Below are positions 6,683-15,200 of a stretch of DNA of 28,141 nucleotides, piece after piece. The stretch's first letter is position 1. Each line of letters starts with the position of its first letter. A model generated the notes under the pieces. That model ran no database searches, was not told the origin of the DNA, and saw only the letters and a list, made by a program, of their open reading frames with translations. A program made the position numbers and the translations under genes. The DNA comes from Acidobacteriota bacterium (GTDB lineage: Bacteria; Acidobacteriota; Terriglobia; Terriglobales; Acidobacteriaceae), in contig JAGWML010000006.1 in assembly GCA_028873155.1 (NCBI GenBank), forward strand, positions 1-28,141. The letters are read 5' to 3'.

Positions 6683-8995
6683 TTGGGCGCCACTTCCAAT
6701 TCATCGTATGAGAAGCGCGGACTGGGCCGCAGCCATCTGCTGGACCGCGGTCCGTCCAAGCGCAGCGGGAAGCCTCGGTTTCGCGGATGGAAGATCACGG
6801 GTAGGGTGGTCTTTGCTGCGCTCCTGCTGCTGGCCATCATTACGGGCTCTCTTTCCGGCCTGATGCTGATCTACTCCGTCGACCTGCCGCAGATACACGA
6901 CCTGGAGCGGTATCGGCCTTCCACCACGACCGATTTGTATGACCGCAAGGGCCGCGTGATTGGCTCGTTTGCGCTGGAGCGCCGCGTGATGGTGGGCTAC
7001 GACGGCTTTGCGCCCATCCTGCGTGAAGCGGTGATCTCGATTGAGGACAAGAGCTTTGAGCGGCACTGGGGCGTGAACGTGCTGCGCATCGCCGGCGCGC
7101 TCATCCATGACCTGCGCGGCCATGGCCGCGCGCAGGGAGCGTCGACGCTGACGATGCAACTGGCGCGGAACCTGTTTCTGAGCGATGAGCGCACGATGAC
7201 ACGCAAGATTCAGGAAGCGTTTCTGGCCATCCAGATTGAGCGGGCGTTTACCAAGGAGCAGATCTTTACGCTGTATGGAAACCAGATTTATCTGGGCAGC
7301 GGGATGTACGGCTTTGAAGCGGCGTCGGAGTTCTATTTCTCAAAGCATGCGAATGATCTGAACCTGACGGAGGCGGCGCTGCTGGCGGGCCTGCCGAAGG
7401 GGCCGGTGGCGTACTCGCCTCTGCTGAATCCCGAGAAATGTTTGAAGCGACGCAACCTGGTGCTGAGCGAGATGGAAGGGGATGGCGTAATCACGCACCA
7501 GCAGGCGGAGCAGGCGCGGCAGGCGCCGCTGGGGCTGCACCTTTCGGAGCCGGACCAATCTGTGGCGCCGTGGTTCCAGGAGGAGGTGCGGCGTGAACTG
7601 GAGAAGCGCTTCGGCGCCGAAGAGGTGCATGAGGCGGGTTTGCGCGTGCAGACAACGCTGGACCTGGACCTGCAGGTGACGGCTAACCGCGCGGTGCTGG
7701 ATGGGCTGGCAGCATACGAGCGGCGACATGGCTGGAAGGGCCATCTGGAGAACGCGCTGGCTGCAGGGATGACGCTGGGGCAGTACCGGCATCCGGACTG
7801 GGCGATGACGAGCCATGCGGGCGACTACGTGCATGCGATGGTGACGCGCGCGATGCCGCTGGAGATTCTGGCGCGGGTGGGCGATGAGCAGATTGTTCTG
7901 TTGCCGGCGGACTGGCAGTGGACCGGGCAGCGCCTGGGTGATGCACTGGTGAAGCCCGGCGATGTGATCTACGTTCATCTCTCCGACGCGATGGAAGGCA
8001 CGATGCGACGAGCCACGCTGGAGCAGGATTCCGGTGCGCAAGGCGCGCTGATGGCGATCGACAACACTTCCGGTGACGTGCTGGCGATGGTCGGCGGGCG
8101 GGATTTTGCGGTGTCGCAGTTTAACCGCGCGACACAGGCGGAGCGGCAGGTGGGTTCGAGCTTCAAACCGTATGTGTACACGGCGGCGATGGAAGATGGG
8201 GCCAAGCCAACGGACATCATTGTGGATGCGCCGGTGAACTTTGGCGGTTATGCGCCGCACAACTACGAGAACGACTTCAAGGGCGCGATGACCCTGCAGA
8301 ATGCCTTTGCGGAGTCGCGCAACGTGCCGTCGGTGAAGTTGGCGGCGCGGGTGGGGATTAAGAAGGTAATCGACCTGGCGCATAAGTTTGGCGTGACTTC
8401 AGATATTCCTGCTTATCTGCCCATTGCATTGGGTGCGGCGAGCATCACGCTGGAGGAGCAGGTGGATTCGTACTCGGTGTTCCCCAATGACGGAATCCGG
8501 GTGACGCCGAGGCTGATGCGCAAGGTGGAGAACTACGACGGGATCACACTGTGGCGGGAGCGCCCGGAGATCGACGAGGTCATCCGCGAGGACACGGCGC
8601 GAGAGATGATGACACTGCTCGAAGCAGTGACGGCGCACGGTACCGGCGCAGCCGTTGCGCAACTGCATCATGCATTGGGCGGCAAGACGGGGACGACGAG
8701 CGACTTTACCGATGCGTGGTTTCTGGGCTTCTCGCCGTCGGTGACGTGCGGCGTGTGGGTGGGCTATGACAACGAGCAGTCGCTGGGCGAAAAGGAGACG
8801 GGCGCGAAGGCAGCGCTGCCGATCTGGATGGAGTGGATGAAGGCGGCGATTGCGGACAAGCCCGACGAGCAATTCCCTGGGGACGAACCGGACAATGAAA
8901 CGGCGCAGGCAGGAGCAAAGACGCCGGTGACCGGAGCGGCTACGGCAACGAAGGCATCAGCCGGAAGTAGCGCTTTGCCCGCGCGACATCCTTGA
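6683..8995 (+). CDS. Class A penicillin-binding protein (PBP1A-like transglycosylase/transpeptidase)
   Basis: This bifunctional enzyme polymerises lipid II and cross-links peptidoglycan outside the inner membrane. The 770-residue product has a short basic cytoplasmic tail, one membrane anchor (about 41-65), and a glycosyltransferase family 51 domain with EDKSFERHWG (catalytic E121) and QGASTLTMQLARN (151-163). The transpeptidase domain has SSFK (nucleophile S492), SRN (545-547) and KTGT (668-671). All catalytic motifs are intact. The start is a TTG at 6683, because an in-frame stop lies at 6632 and no ATG or GTG intervenes. The Ala/Thr-rich C-terminal tail runs 56 bases into the convergent ribF gene. 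Confidence 0.94.
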   Translation: MGATSNSSYEKRGLGRSHLLDRGPSKRSGKPRFRGWKITGRVVFAALLLLAIITGSLSGLMLIYSVDLPQIHDLERYRPSTTTDLYDRKGRVIGSFALERRVMVGYDGFAPILREAVISIEDKSFERHWGVNVLRIAGALIHDLRGHGRAQGASTLTMQLARNLFLSDERTMTRKIQEAFLAIQIERAFTKEQIFTLYGNQIYLGSGMYGFEAASEFYFSKHANDLNLTEAALLAGLPKGPVAYSPLLNPEKCLKRRNLVLSEMEGDGVITHQQAEQARQAPLGLHLSEPDQSVAPWFQEEVRRELEKRFGAEEVHEAGLRVQTTLDLDLQVTANRAVLDGLAAYERRHGWKGHLENALAAGMTLGQYRHPDWAMTSHAGDYVHAMVTRAMPLEILARVGDEQIVLLPADWQWTGQRLGDALVKPGDVIYVHLSDAMEGTMRRATLEQDSGAQGALMAIDNTSGDVLAMVGGRDFAVSQFNRATQAERQVGSSFKPYVYTAAMEDGAKPTDIIVDAPVNFGGYAPHNYENDFKGAMTLQNAFAESRNVPSVKLAARVGIKKVIDLAHKFGVTSDIPAYLPIALGAASITLEEQVDSYSVFPNDGIRVTPRLMRKVENYDGITLWRERPEIDEVIREDTAREMMTLLEAVTAHGTGAAVAQLHHALGGKTGTTSDFTDAWFLGFSPSVTCGVWVGYDNEQSLGEKETGAKAALPIWMEWMKAAIADKPDEQFPGDEPDNETAQAGAKTPVTGAATATKASAGSSALPARHP

Positions 8996-9905
8996 AGATC
9001 TGCACCTTGAGGGCTTCGGGGGAGGGCCACGTCCTCTCCGGACGGAGCCGGTGAAGGAACTGAAGCTCGACGGGGGTTTCCGGGCTGAGGTCGATCGGCT
9101 CGAAGTCGAGGATGTGCGATTCGACGCTGAAGCCCGCGCCGGTGAAGGTGGGACGGTTGCCAACGTTGGTGACGGCCTGGAAGCGACGGCTGCCGATGGT
9201 GAGGCAGGTGACGTACACGCCAAAGGCAGGAAGCTGGCCGGCATACGAAGCGAGATTCACCGTAGGAACCAGCAGGCGCGAGCCGACGCCGCGGTCGCGC
9301 ATGGTCGTGGAGAGAACCGCGAAAGGGCGGCCGAGCATCCAGCGGGCGCGGGTCATGTCGCCTGCGGCGACATGGTCGCGAATGGCAGAGCTGGAGACTT
9401 CAAGGCCGTGCACGTGAAAGGCGGGATGGACGTGGAGCGCGAATCCGTACTCCGCTCCGAAGCGGGCCAGCTCGGCGACTCCCGCTTCCGCGTGATGACC
9501 GAAGCGGAAGTTGGACCCCTCATGCAGTCCGCGCACGCCGAGCGCGTCGACGAGAACGGTGCGGACGAAGTCGCGCGCGGGGAGACTGGCGAGAGCGGCT
9601 TCAAAAGGCAGAACAACCGTTGCATCGATTCCGGTTTTGGCGAGCAGGCGCAGGCGTTCATCGATGGGCGTCAGCAGCAGCGGTGCGTCAGCGGGGCGGA
9701 GAAAGTGGTCCGGGTGGGGATCGAAGGTGAGCGCGACCGCGCGGGCGCGGAGCGAGCGAGCCTCGTCGAGGACGGCGGCGAGAATCTGCTGATGGCCGCG
9801 GTGCACGCCGTCGAAGTTGCCGATGGTGACAACGGCAGGGCCGAAGCCGGGCGGCAGTTCGGCGAGCGAACGATGGACGGTCATCTGGCCGTAGCTTGGG
9901 CTCAT
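8940..9905 (-). CDS. ribF: Bifunctional riboflavin kinase/FAD synthetase
   Basis: RibF phosphorylates riboflavin to FMN and adenylates FMN to FAD in the cytoplasm. The 321-residue product is of normal length. The N-terminal nucleotidyltransferase domain has GNFDGVHRGH (29-38) and a later SSSAIRDHVAAGDM segment. The C-terminal kinase domain has PTVN where most members have PTAN, followed by FGVYVT and NVGNRPTF. It is the last gene of a minus-strand operon, starting four bases after the stop of the PhnP-like gene, which suggests translational coupling. An alternative ATG at 9884 is possible. Its 3' end overlaps the penicillin-binding protein gene tail to tail by 56 bases. Confidence 0.95.
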   Translation of the reverse strand: MSPSYGQMTVHRSLAELPPGFGPAVVTIGNFDGVHRGHQQILAAVLDEARSLRARAVALTFDPHPDHFLRPADAPLLLTPIDERLRLLAKTGIDATVVLPFEAALASLPARDFVRTVLVDALGVRGLHEGSNFRFGHHAEAGVAELARFGAEYGFALHVHPAFHVHGLEVSSSAIRDHVAAGDMTRARWMLGRPFAVLSTTMRDRGVGSRLLVPTVNLASYAGQLPAFGVYVTCLTIGSRRFQAVTNVGNRPTFTGAGFSVESHILDFEPIDLSPETPVELQFLHRLRPERTWPSPEALKVQIFKDVARAKRYFRLMPSLP

Positions 9906-9909
9906 CGGA

Positions 9910-10707
9910 TCAGGCGGAAAGCGTCACGGCGAAGGTGAGGCCGTCGTGGGCGAGCGCCATGCCGCCGGGAAGGGAGCGGTTGGTCTCGGCGTGGGGAAGC
10001 TCGTGCGCGATGTGGGTGAAGTATGTCTGGCGTGCGCCGATGCGGCGGGCCCATGCGATGGCCTGTTCGATGGTGGCGTGGCTGGGATGGGGCTTGTGAC
10101 GCAGCGCCGAGAGGACCACGCAGTCGAGGTCCTGGAGCAGGGCGAAGCTTTGTTCGGGGATGTCGCTCACGTCCGTGAGATATGCAACGCGGCCGAAGCG
10201 AAAGCCGTCGATCTCCTGCTTGCCGTGGCGCACGGGGATGCGCAGGAAGTCAACGCCGTGCACATGGACGCGCTCAGTGAGCGGCAGCAACTCGACACGG
10301 GCGCGATTGGGATAAGTGGCGCTGGGTGAGAAGGTGTAGTCGTAGACGCGGGTGAGGACGGAGGCTGTCTCCTCGGAAGCATAGAGGGGAATCCTGCCGC
10401 CTTCGCGGGCGACGGTGAAGCTCAGGGGGCGCAGGTCGTCGAGGCCGAGGATGTGGTCGGCATGGTTGTGCGTGTAGAGGACGGCGTCGACGCGCTGGAT
10501 GCTGCTACGAAGAGCCTGTTCGCGGAAGTCCGGCCCGGTGTCGATGACGACGACGCGTTCGCGGCCGCCGGCTTGCCAGCGCACGAGCGCGGACGGACGC
10601 AGGCGGCGGTCGTGAGGGTCCGCCGATGTACAGACCGCGCAGTCGCAGCCAAGGGTCGGCACGCCCATGGACGTGCCTGTACCGAGGAAGGTGAACAGGC
10701 CTTGCAT
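9910..10707 (-). CDS. PhnP-like metallo-beta-lactamase-fold hydrolase
   Basis: The 265-residue product has the metal-binding signature THNHADH (79-85) and the later aspartate in AYLTDVSD of the metallo-beta-lactamase superfamily. It also has GCDCAVCTSADPHDRRLRPS near the N-terminus. That cysteine cluster (C21, C23, C26) and the following Asp-Pro are typical of the PhnP branch, whose best-known member hydrolyses phosphoribosyl cyclic phosphate. No phn genes are nearby, so the substrate may differ; a cyclic phosphodiester is an inference from the family. Three bases separate it from the DUF1844 gene upstream, and ribF follows after four bases, so it is clearly inside an operon. Confidence 0.9.
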   Translation of the reverse strand: MQGLFTFLGTGTSMGVPTLGCDCAVCTSADPHDRRLRPSALVRWQAGGRERVVVIDTGPDFREQALRSSIQRVDAVLYTHNHADHILGLDDLRPLSFTVAREGGRIPLYASEETASVLTRVYDYTFSPSATYPNRARVELLPLTERVHVHGVDFLRIPVRHGKQEIDGFRFGRVAYLTDVSDIPEQSFALLQDLDCVVLSALRHKPHPSHATIEQAIAWARRIGARQTYFTHIAHELPHAETNRSLPGGMALAHDGLTFAVTLSA

Positions 10708-10710
10708 GCG

Positions 10711-11304
10711 TCAGCGCTTACCGGGCGGCGGGGGCGCCTGCACTCCCTGGAGTGTGATCATGTTGGTGATTTCAAGGAAGGCCATGCGGACGTCAAAGAG
10801 GACGGTCTGGAGCATGCGGTCTTCGGTGTCGGAGAGGTTGCCCTTGGTTTTTTCAGCGAGCACGCCCAGGAGGTCGATGGTCTGGCGTGCGCCGAGGATA
10901 TCGACGCGCGGACGCTGGCCCTCCTGCGTGCCTGCGCCCATCTGGATCATGGCGGAGAGATAGAGTTGCTGCACGAGATTCTCGAAGCCGACCGGTGGCG
11001 GCGCGCCCATCGCTGGATTCTGCGCGCGAACGAGGTCCTCGATGCGCTGCGCGGAGGCGTCATAGGCGGACTTTTGCTGGCTGGTCTCTTCCGCAGTGGG
11101 TGCAGGCGGAAGCTCGGGCAGTTCCTCTGGCTCAGTGGCGGCCTGGGATGCGGCGGCAGGCTGTTCTTCCGGCACAACGAGGCGTGGACCGGCGGCAGGC
11201 TCCTGCGGGGCAGGAGCGGGCGTCTCGGTGGTCTGCTGCGGCTCTTCGGCGGCGGCCTTGGCGCGGCGGCGGTCAATGACTTCGAACTTGGGTGTATCGC
11301 TCAT
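10711..11304 (-). CDS. DUF1844-domain protein
   Basis: The 197-residue product has a long Ala/Pro/Glu-rich and probably disordered N-terminal part (to about residue 75). The conserved C-terminal part includes GFENLVQQLYLSAMIQMG, ARQTIDLLGVLAEKTKGNLS and ENRM-like DTEDRMLQTVLFDVRMAFLE, and ends with a Pro-rich tail. This matches the small DUF1844 family of unknown function, known mainly from acidobacteria and other soil bacteria. The frame stays open upstream, but the ATG at 11304 has an AGGAAA ten bases before it. It lies between ygfZ (31 bases) and the PhnP-like gene (3 bases) in one operon, so a housekeeping role seems likely. Function unknown. Confidence 0.85.
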   Translation of the reverse strand: MSDTPKFEVIDRRRAKAAAEEPQQTTETPAPAPQEPAAGPRLVVPEEQPAAASQAATEPEELPELPPAPTAEETSQQKSAYDASAQRIEDLVRAQNPAMGAPPPVGFENLVQQLYLSAMIQMGAGTQEGQRPRVDILGARQTIDLLGVLAEKTKGNLSDTEDRMLQTVLFDVRMAFLEITNMITLQGVQAPPPPGKR

Positions 11305-11335
11305 AACGGTCTGTTTCCTGTTCAGCTCAGAAAGA

Positions 11336-12454
11336 TCATGCAGCGGTGAGGCTCGGTGGTTCAGCCAGAATGCGGGCAACACCCGAGGCGCCATCCGCGA
11401 GGTACGTGAGGGGTTCGCTTTGCGCTTCCGCTTCAGCCTTGAGCATAGCCAGGGCGAAGGTGCGGGCCTTGCCGGGCAGCGGGAGTTGCGCGGCGCTGGA
11501 GATACGGCCGACCGCAGCGCCCTTGAGCGTAAGCTCGGCGCCCGCGGCGGGCAGGGGGCCGTCGAGCTCGATGATGCGCAGGTGGCGATGGACATTGCCG
11601 CGGGAGCGGATGCGCTCGACGATCTCCTGGCCGAGGTAGCAGCCTTTGCTGAAGTGCAGTGCGCGCATCTGCGAGGTTTCCTGGGGCAGGTCGCGCTCGG
11701 CGATGTCGGTGCCGCAGACGGGAATGCCTTCGGCGATGCGGAAGGCGTCGAGCGAGATAAAGCCGGCGGGCGTGGCCCCGGCGGTGCAGAGATTGCGCCA
11801 GAGCCGCGTGATGCCCGCGATGGGCGTCCAGAGCTCGTAGTGATCGGCGAGCGCGCCAAAGGTGCGGCGCATGCAGAGATCGAGGCCGTTGTACTCGATG
11901 CGCGTGAAGGTCATGGACTCGGGCAGCGTGGGCAGGCCCATGCGGGTGAGTACCTGACTTGCTGCGGGGCCGGTGAGGCCCAGCGTCGTTTCTTCCGCGC
12001 CCGGCTCCTGGCCGAGGGGGATGAGCTCGACGTCATCCATGATGATGACGTGGTTGAGGTGCGCGAGAAGGCGATCGTACTGGCTGGCCTCCAGGACGAT
12101 CTCAAGGTTGTCCTCGTCGCGCCAGACGGTGAGGTCGCCGAGGATGCGGCCCTGCGCGTTGAGGACAAGGTTCCAGGCACCGCAGCCCGAGGCGAGGTCG
12201 CGAACGGTGTTGGTGACCATGCCGCTGAGCCAGCGGAAGCGGTCTTCTCCGCGGACGGCGACGCGGCGCAGCCAGCCGAGGTCATGGACGGCGGCGGAGC
12301 GGGCGAGCGCCTCTATTTCAGTTTCGGGGGCGTCCAAGAGGCGTGGAGAAGCCGCGCCGCGGTATTCTGCGAGCGAGGGCTGCTTGCCCGCTGCGAGAAA
12401 GTGCGCCGCAAGCGGTGTGGGTTGTGCAGATGTCGCGACAGCCAATTCGGTCAT
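11336..12454 (-). CDS. ygfZ: YgfZ/GcvT-like folate-binding protein
   Basis: YgfZ is a tetrahydrofolate-binding relative of the glycine-cleavage T protein that helps keep Fe-S enzymes such as the methylthiotransferase MiaB active. The 372-residue product carries the diagnostic signature KGCYLGQE (270-277) and a GcvT-like fold (VRGEDRFRWLSGMVTN..., AQGRILGDL). The conserved cysteine C272 is present. The start at 12454 has GGAAG nine bases upstream; an ATG at 12493 is less convincing. It is the first gene of the operon with DUF1844, the PhnP-like protein and ribF, and a TATAAT box lies about 70 bases upstream. Confidence 0.92.
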   Translation of the reverse strand: MTELAVATSAQPTPLAAHFLAAGKQPSLAEYRGAASPRLLDAPETEIEALARSAAVHDLGWLRRVAVRGEDRFRWLSGMVTNTVRDLASGCGAWNLVLNAQGRILGDLTVWRDEDNLEIVLEASQYDRLLAHLNHVIIMDDVELIPLGQEPGAEETTLGLTGPAASQVLTRMGLPTLPESMTFTRIEYNGLDLCMRRTFGALADHYELWTPIAGITRLWRNLCTAGATPAGFISLDAFRIAEGIPVCGTDIAERDLPQETSQMRALHFSKGCYLGQEIVERIRSRGNVHRHLRIIELDGPLPAAGAELTLKGAAVGRISSAAQLPLPGKARTFALAMLKAEAEAQSEPLTYLADGASGVARILAEPPSLTAA

Positions 12455-12520
12455 AAGAGAAGACTTCCAATGCGCGGCGCGGGGATGAAGCATGCACCGT
12501 CCGCGCGGCGTCGCATCCTG

Positions 12521-12548
12521 ATTATAGCCTCGGGGGAGGCGGAATGAA
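12521..12548 (-). promoter_or_regulatory. Putative promoter of the ygfZ-ribF operon
   Basis: On the minus strand a perfect TATAAT (12521-12526) lies about 65 bases before the ygfZ start. A weak -35 candidate, TTCATT at 12543-12548, is 16 bases further upstream. The -10 box sits in CTATAATCA, the same nine bases found before fabG. The forward strand also reads GATTATA here, so the site could serve the divergent gene as well. Confidence 0.45.
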
Positions 12549-12582
12549 CCGGCCCGCGGGCGATGCGACGCAAGGAGAGGAA

Positions 12583-14196
12583 ATGGAAAGAAATCCGGGT
12601 GGTCGGGCTGGACGGCGGTGGCTCAGGATGGCAGTTGCGCTGGGAATGGCGGTGTGCTCCTGCGCAGCACTTGCCCAGCAGACTGCGGGAGCGGGACAGA
12701 CGCCGGGGGCAAAGACGGAGCCGGGAGCCAATACCCACATCACGCCGGAGCAGGCGCAGAAGCTCTTCGGCATGGTGGATGAGCTGCTGAAGTTTTCGTC
12801 GGAGGAGTCGGGGTTGCCGGTGAAGCAGGAGGTGAAGCGGCAACTGACGACGCGGGCGGCTGTGGAGAGCTATCTAAAGGAGAAGCTCGACGATGACCAG
12901 GACGCCAAGCGGATGCAGCGCAGCGAGATTGTGCTGAAGAAGTTCGGGCTGCTGGACCGGGATTTCGATTTGAAGCCGTTTTTGCTGCAACTGCTGGGCG
13001 AGCAGATTGAAGCCTACTACGATCCGAAGACCAAGACCGTGAACCTGCTGGACTGGGTGAGTCCGGAGGAGCAGAAGCCGGTCCTGGCGCACGAGCTGAC
13101 GCATGCCCTGCAGGACCAGCATGTAGGTCTGGAAAAGTGGGCCGACCAGACGCCGGAGGATGTCTCCACTGATGCCGCAGGAGATACAGAGCATCTGGCG
13201 AAGGACGAGATGGATGACGCGCGGGAGGCGGTGACGGAGGGACAGGCGACCGCGGTGATGATGGACAACGTGCTGAAGCCGATGGGACGCAGCCTGATCA
13301 AAGACCCGGAAGTGGTGGAGATGATCCAGCAGCAGATGACGGGATCGAGCGACTCGCCGGTAATGGCGCGCGCGCCGCTGCTCTTGTCGGAGTCGCTGTT
13401 GTTTCCGTATCGGGATGGGCTGAGCTTCGAGCAGGATGTGTGGATGGACCGAGGCAGGGATGCCGCCTTTGCGGGTGCGTTGGATCGGCCGCCGAGCTCG
13501 ACCTGGGAGATTATGAATCCGCGGGAGTATGAGAAGGGCAGGCGGGCACGCGTGCCGCTGCTGCCGAATCTTCATCCTCTGGTGGATGCGGAGTATCAGC
13601 CATACGACATTGGTCAGGTAGGCGAGCTTGATCTGCACATTCTGGCGAAGATTTACGGCGGCGAACAGGCCGCGCGGGACCTGACGCCGGCGTGGGATGG
13701 TGGCCTGTACTGGGCGGGCCAGCGACGGAATGCAACGGCTGCAGAGAAGGCGACGACGAAGTCGGTTGCGCTGCTGTATTTATCGGTGTGGAAGAGCGCG
13801 GGTTCCGCGGAGCAGTTCGCGGCGATGTATGTGAATGCGCTGGGCAGGCAGTTCTCCGGATTGAAGCCGGACAAGGATGCGGAAAGGATGGCTCCTGCGA
13901 CGAACGGCGAGATGGAGCAGGTCTTCCGCACCGATGAGGGGCCGGTGGTGGTGACGACGCGCGGCAGGATGGTGTTTGTTGCGGAGACATTCGACCTGGC
14001 GCTGGCGCGGAAGCTGGCAGGGCTGATTCTGGATGCGCAGGGAACAGGCGCGATGCAACTGGCGCAGTCAGGAGCGGCGGGGAACGGGCAGGACGGCGAG
14101 CCGCGGTCAACGCTGACGGGCAACCTGGTGCGGTTCCTGGGCTCGTGCGGCGCGATGAGGGCGGCCGTCAATCCGGCGATGCGCGCCGTGCGCTAA
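12583..14196 (+). CDS. Secreted HEXXH zinc metallopeptidase-like protein, function unknown
   Basis: The 537-residue product starts with a signal peptide (basic RAGRRWLR, hydrophobic core, probable cleavage after CAALA). The rest shows no family I can name, but HELTH (170-174) is a zinc-peptidase active site. REAVTEGQA about 45 residues later offers glutamates (E215, E219) that would suit a third ligand, as in gluzincins. A membrane segment after the signal is not evident, so it is probably periplasmic or a cell-surface protein. The start is fixed by AAGGAG (12572-12577) five bases before the ATG; the ATG at 12544 lacks this. It is divergent from ygfZ and its stop codon overlaps that of egtD. 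Confidence 0.82.
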   Translation: MERNPGGRAGRRWLRMAVALGMAVCSCAALAQQTAGAGQTPGAKTEPGANTHITPEQAQKLFGMVDELLKFSSEESGLPVKQEVKRQLTTRAAVESYLKEKLDDDQDAKRMQRSEIVLKKFGLLDRDFDLKPFLLQLLGEQIEAYYDPKTKTVNLLDWVSPEEQKPVLAHELTHALQDQHVGLEKWADQTPEDVSTDAAGDTEHLAKDEMDDAREAVTEGQATAVMMDNVLKPMGRSLIKDPEVVEMIQQQMTGSSDSPVMARAPLLLSESLLFPYRDGLSFEQDVWMDRGRDAAFAGALDRPPSSTWEIMNPREYEKGRRARVPLLPNLHPLVDAEYQPYDIGQVGELDLHILAKIYGGEQAARDLTPAWDGGLYWAGQRRNATAAEKATTKSVALLYLSVWKSAGSAEQFAAMYVNALGRQFSGLKPDKDAERMAPATNGEMEQVFRTDEGPVVVTTRGRMVFVAETFDLALARKLAGLILDAQGTGAMQLAQSGAAGNGQDGEPRSTLTGNLVRFLGSCGAMRAAVNPAMRAVR

Positions 14197-15167
14197 ACGG
14201 CGCGGGCGAGAAGGACGGAGAACCAGGCGGAGGAGTCAGTCCAAACACCCTCGGGCCGAAAGCCGGCGTGAGTGAGCAGAGCTTCGGCCTGGCCGGGGTG
14301 GTATTTATAGCTGTTCTCTGTGTGAATGCGCTCGCCTTGCGCGAACTCCAGCGTGAGGTCGAGTGCGCCGATGCGAACGGTATGCCGCGCAAGACTTTCA
14401 AGGTGCATCTCGATGCGGGAGGCTGCGGCGTTCCAGATGGCGCGGTGCGCGAAGGCTTCCGGGCGGAAGTTGGCGGCGAGTTCTCGATTGAGACGGACCA
14501 ACAGGTTGCGGTTGAAGGCGGCAGTGACGCCCGCGGCATCATCGTAGGCGGCGAGGAGCGTGGCGGTGTCTTTCACCCTGTCGACGCCGAGCAGGAGCGA
14601 GTCGCCGGGCTGAAGGGCGGCACGGACCCGCGCGAGCAGATGGGCAGCCTCTGCCGGATCGAAGTTGCCGATGCTGGAGCCGATGTAGAGCACGAGCCAG
14701 CGCTCGCCGGGCAGCAAAGGGTCAAGCGTGAGGCGATGGGTGTAGTCCATTACGCGCGGCGCGACGGCGACGGCGGGCATCTCCTGCTCGATGCGGCGAG
14801 CGGCGAGTGCGAGTGCGGAGGCGGAGACATCGACCGGCTCATACACGACGGTGCCCTGGCGCTCGCTGGCTGCCGCGAGCAACAAGCGCGTCTTGTCGGC
14901 GGAGCCTGCGCCCAGCTCGGCGATGCGCAGACGGGCGCCCTGAGCGGCCTGTGCCACGATGGCTGGCGCGTGGGCGGTGAGGATGGCGCGCTCGGTGCGC
15001 GTGAGGTAGTACTCGGGGAGCTGGGTAATCTGCTCGAAGAGATGGGAGCCCTCGACGTCATAGAAAAGCCACGGTGGCAGACTGCGAGGGCGCGCGCTGA
15101 GGCCTTGGAGCACCGCGGCAGCGACACGTTCGTTGAGGCTGGTGGGGATGGGAGCGGTGAGGGCCAT
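14193..15167 (-). CDS. egtD: L-histidine N-alpha-methyltransferase EgtD
   Basis: EgtD uses three S-adenosylmethionine molecules to convert histidine to hercynine, the first step of ergothioneine synthesis. The 324-residue product is of normal length. It shows PEYYLTRTE (51-59), the SAM-binding ELGAGSADKT (84-93), IGSSIGNF with N168, and ENSYKY with E284 and S286. These correspond to the substrate-binding Asn, Glu and Ser of the mycobacterial enzyme, judged from memory of the family. It lies 33 bases after egtB and is probably cotranscribed. The stop codon (14193-14195) overlaps that of the convergent metallopeptidase gene. Confidence 0.95.
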   Translation of the reverse strand: MALTAPIPTSLNERVAAAVLQGLSARPRSLPPWLFYDVEGSHLFEQITQLPEYYLTRTERAILTAHAPAIVAQAAQGARLRIAELGAGSADKTRLLLAAASERQGTVVYEPVDVSASALALAARRIEQEMPAVAVAPRVMDYTHRLTLDPLLPGERWLVLYIGSSIGNFDPAEAAHLLARVRAALQPGDSLLLGVDRVKDTATLLAAYDDAAGVTAAFNRNLLVRLNRELAANFRPEAFAHRAIWNAAASRIEMHLESLARHTVRIGALDLTLEFAQGERIHTENSYKYHPGQAEALLTHAGFRPEGVWTDSSAWFSVLLARAV

Positions 15168-15200
15168 TTGCTCGATTGGATGTGCCAGGTTGGGCCGCCG

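Noticed and set aside
11096..12547. A 483-codon plus-strand frame opposite DUF1844 and ygfZ
   Set aside because: Gly/Ala/Arg-rich translation without motifs; the minus strand carries KGCYLGQE and a good ribosome binding site.
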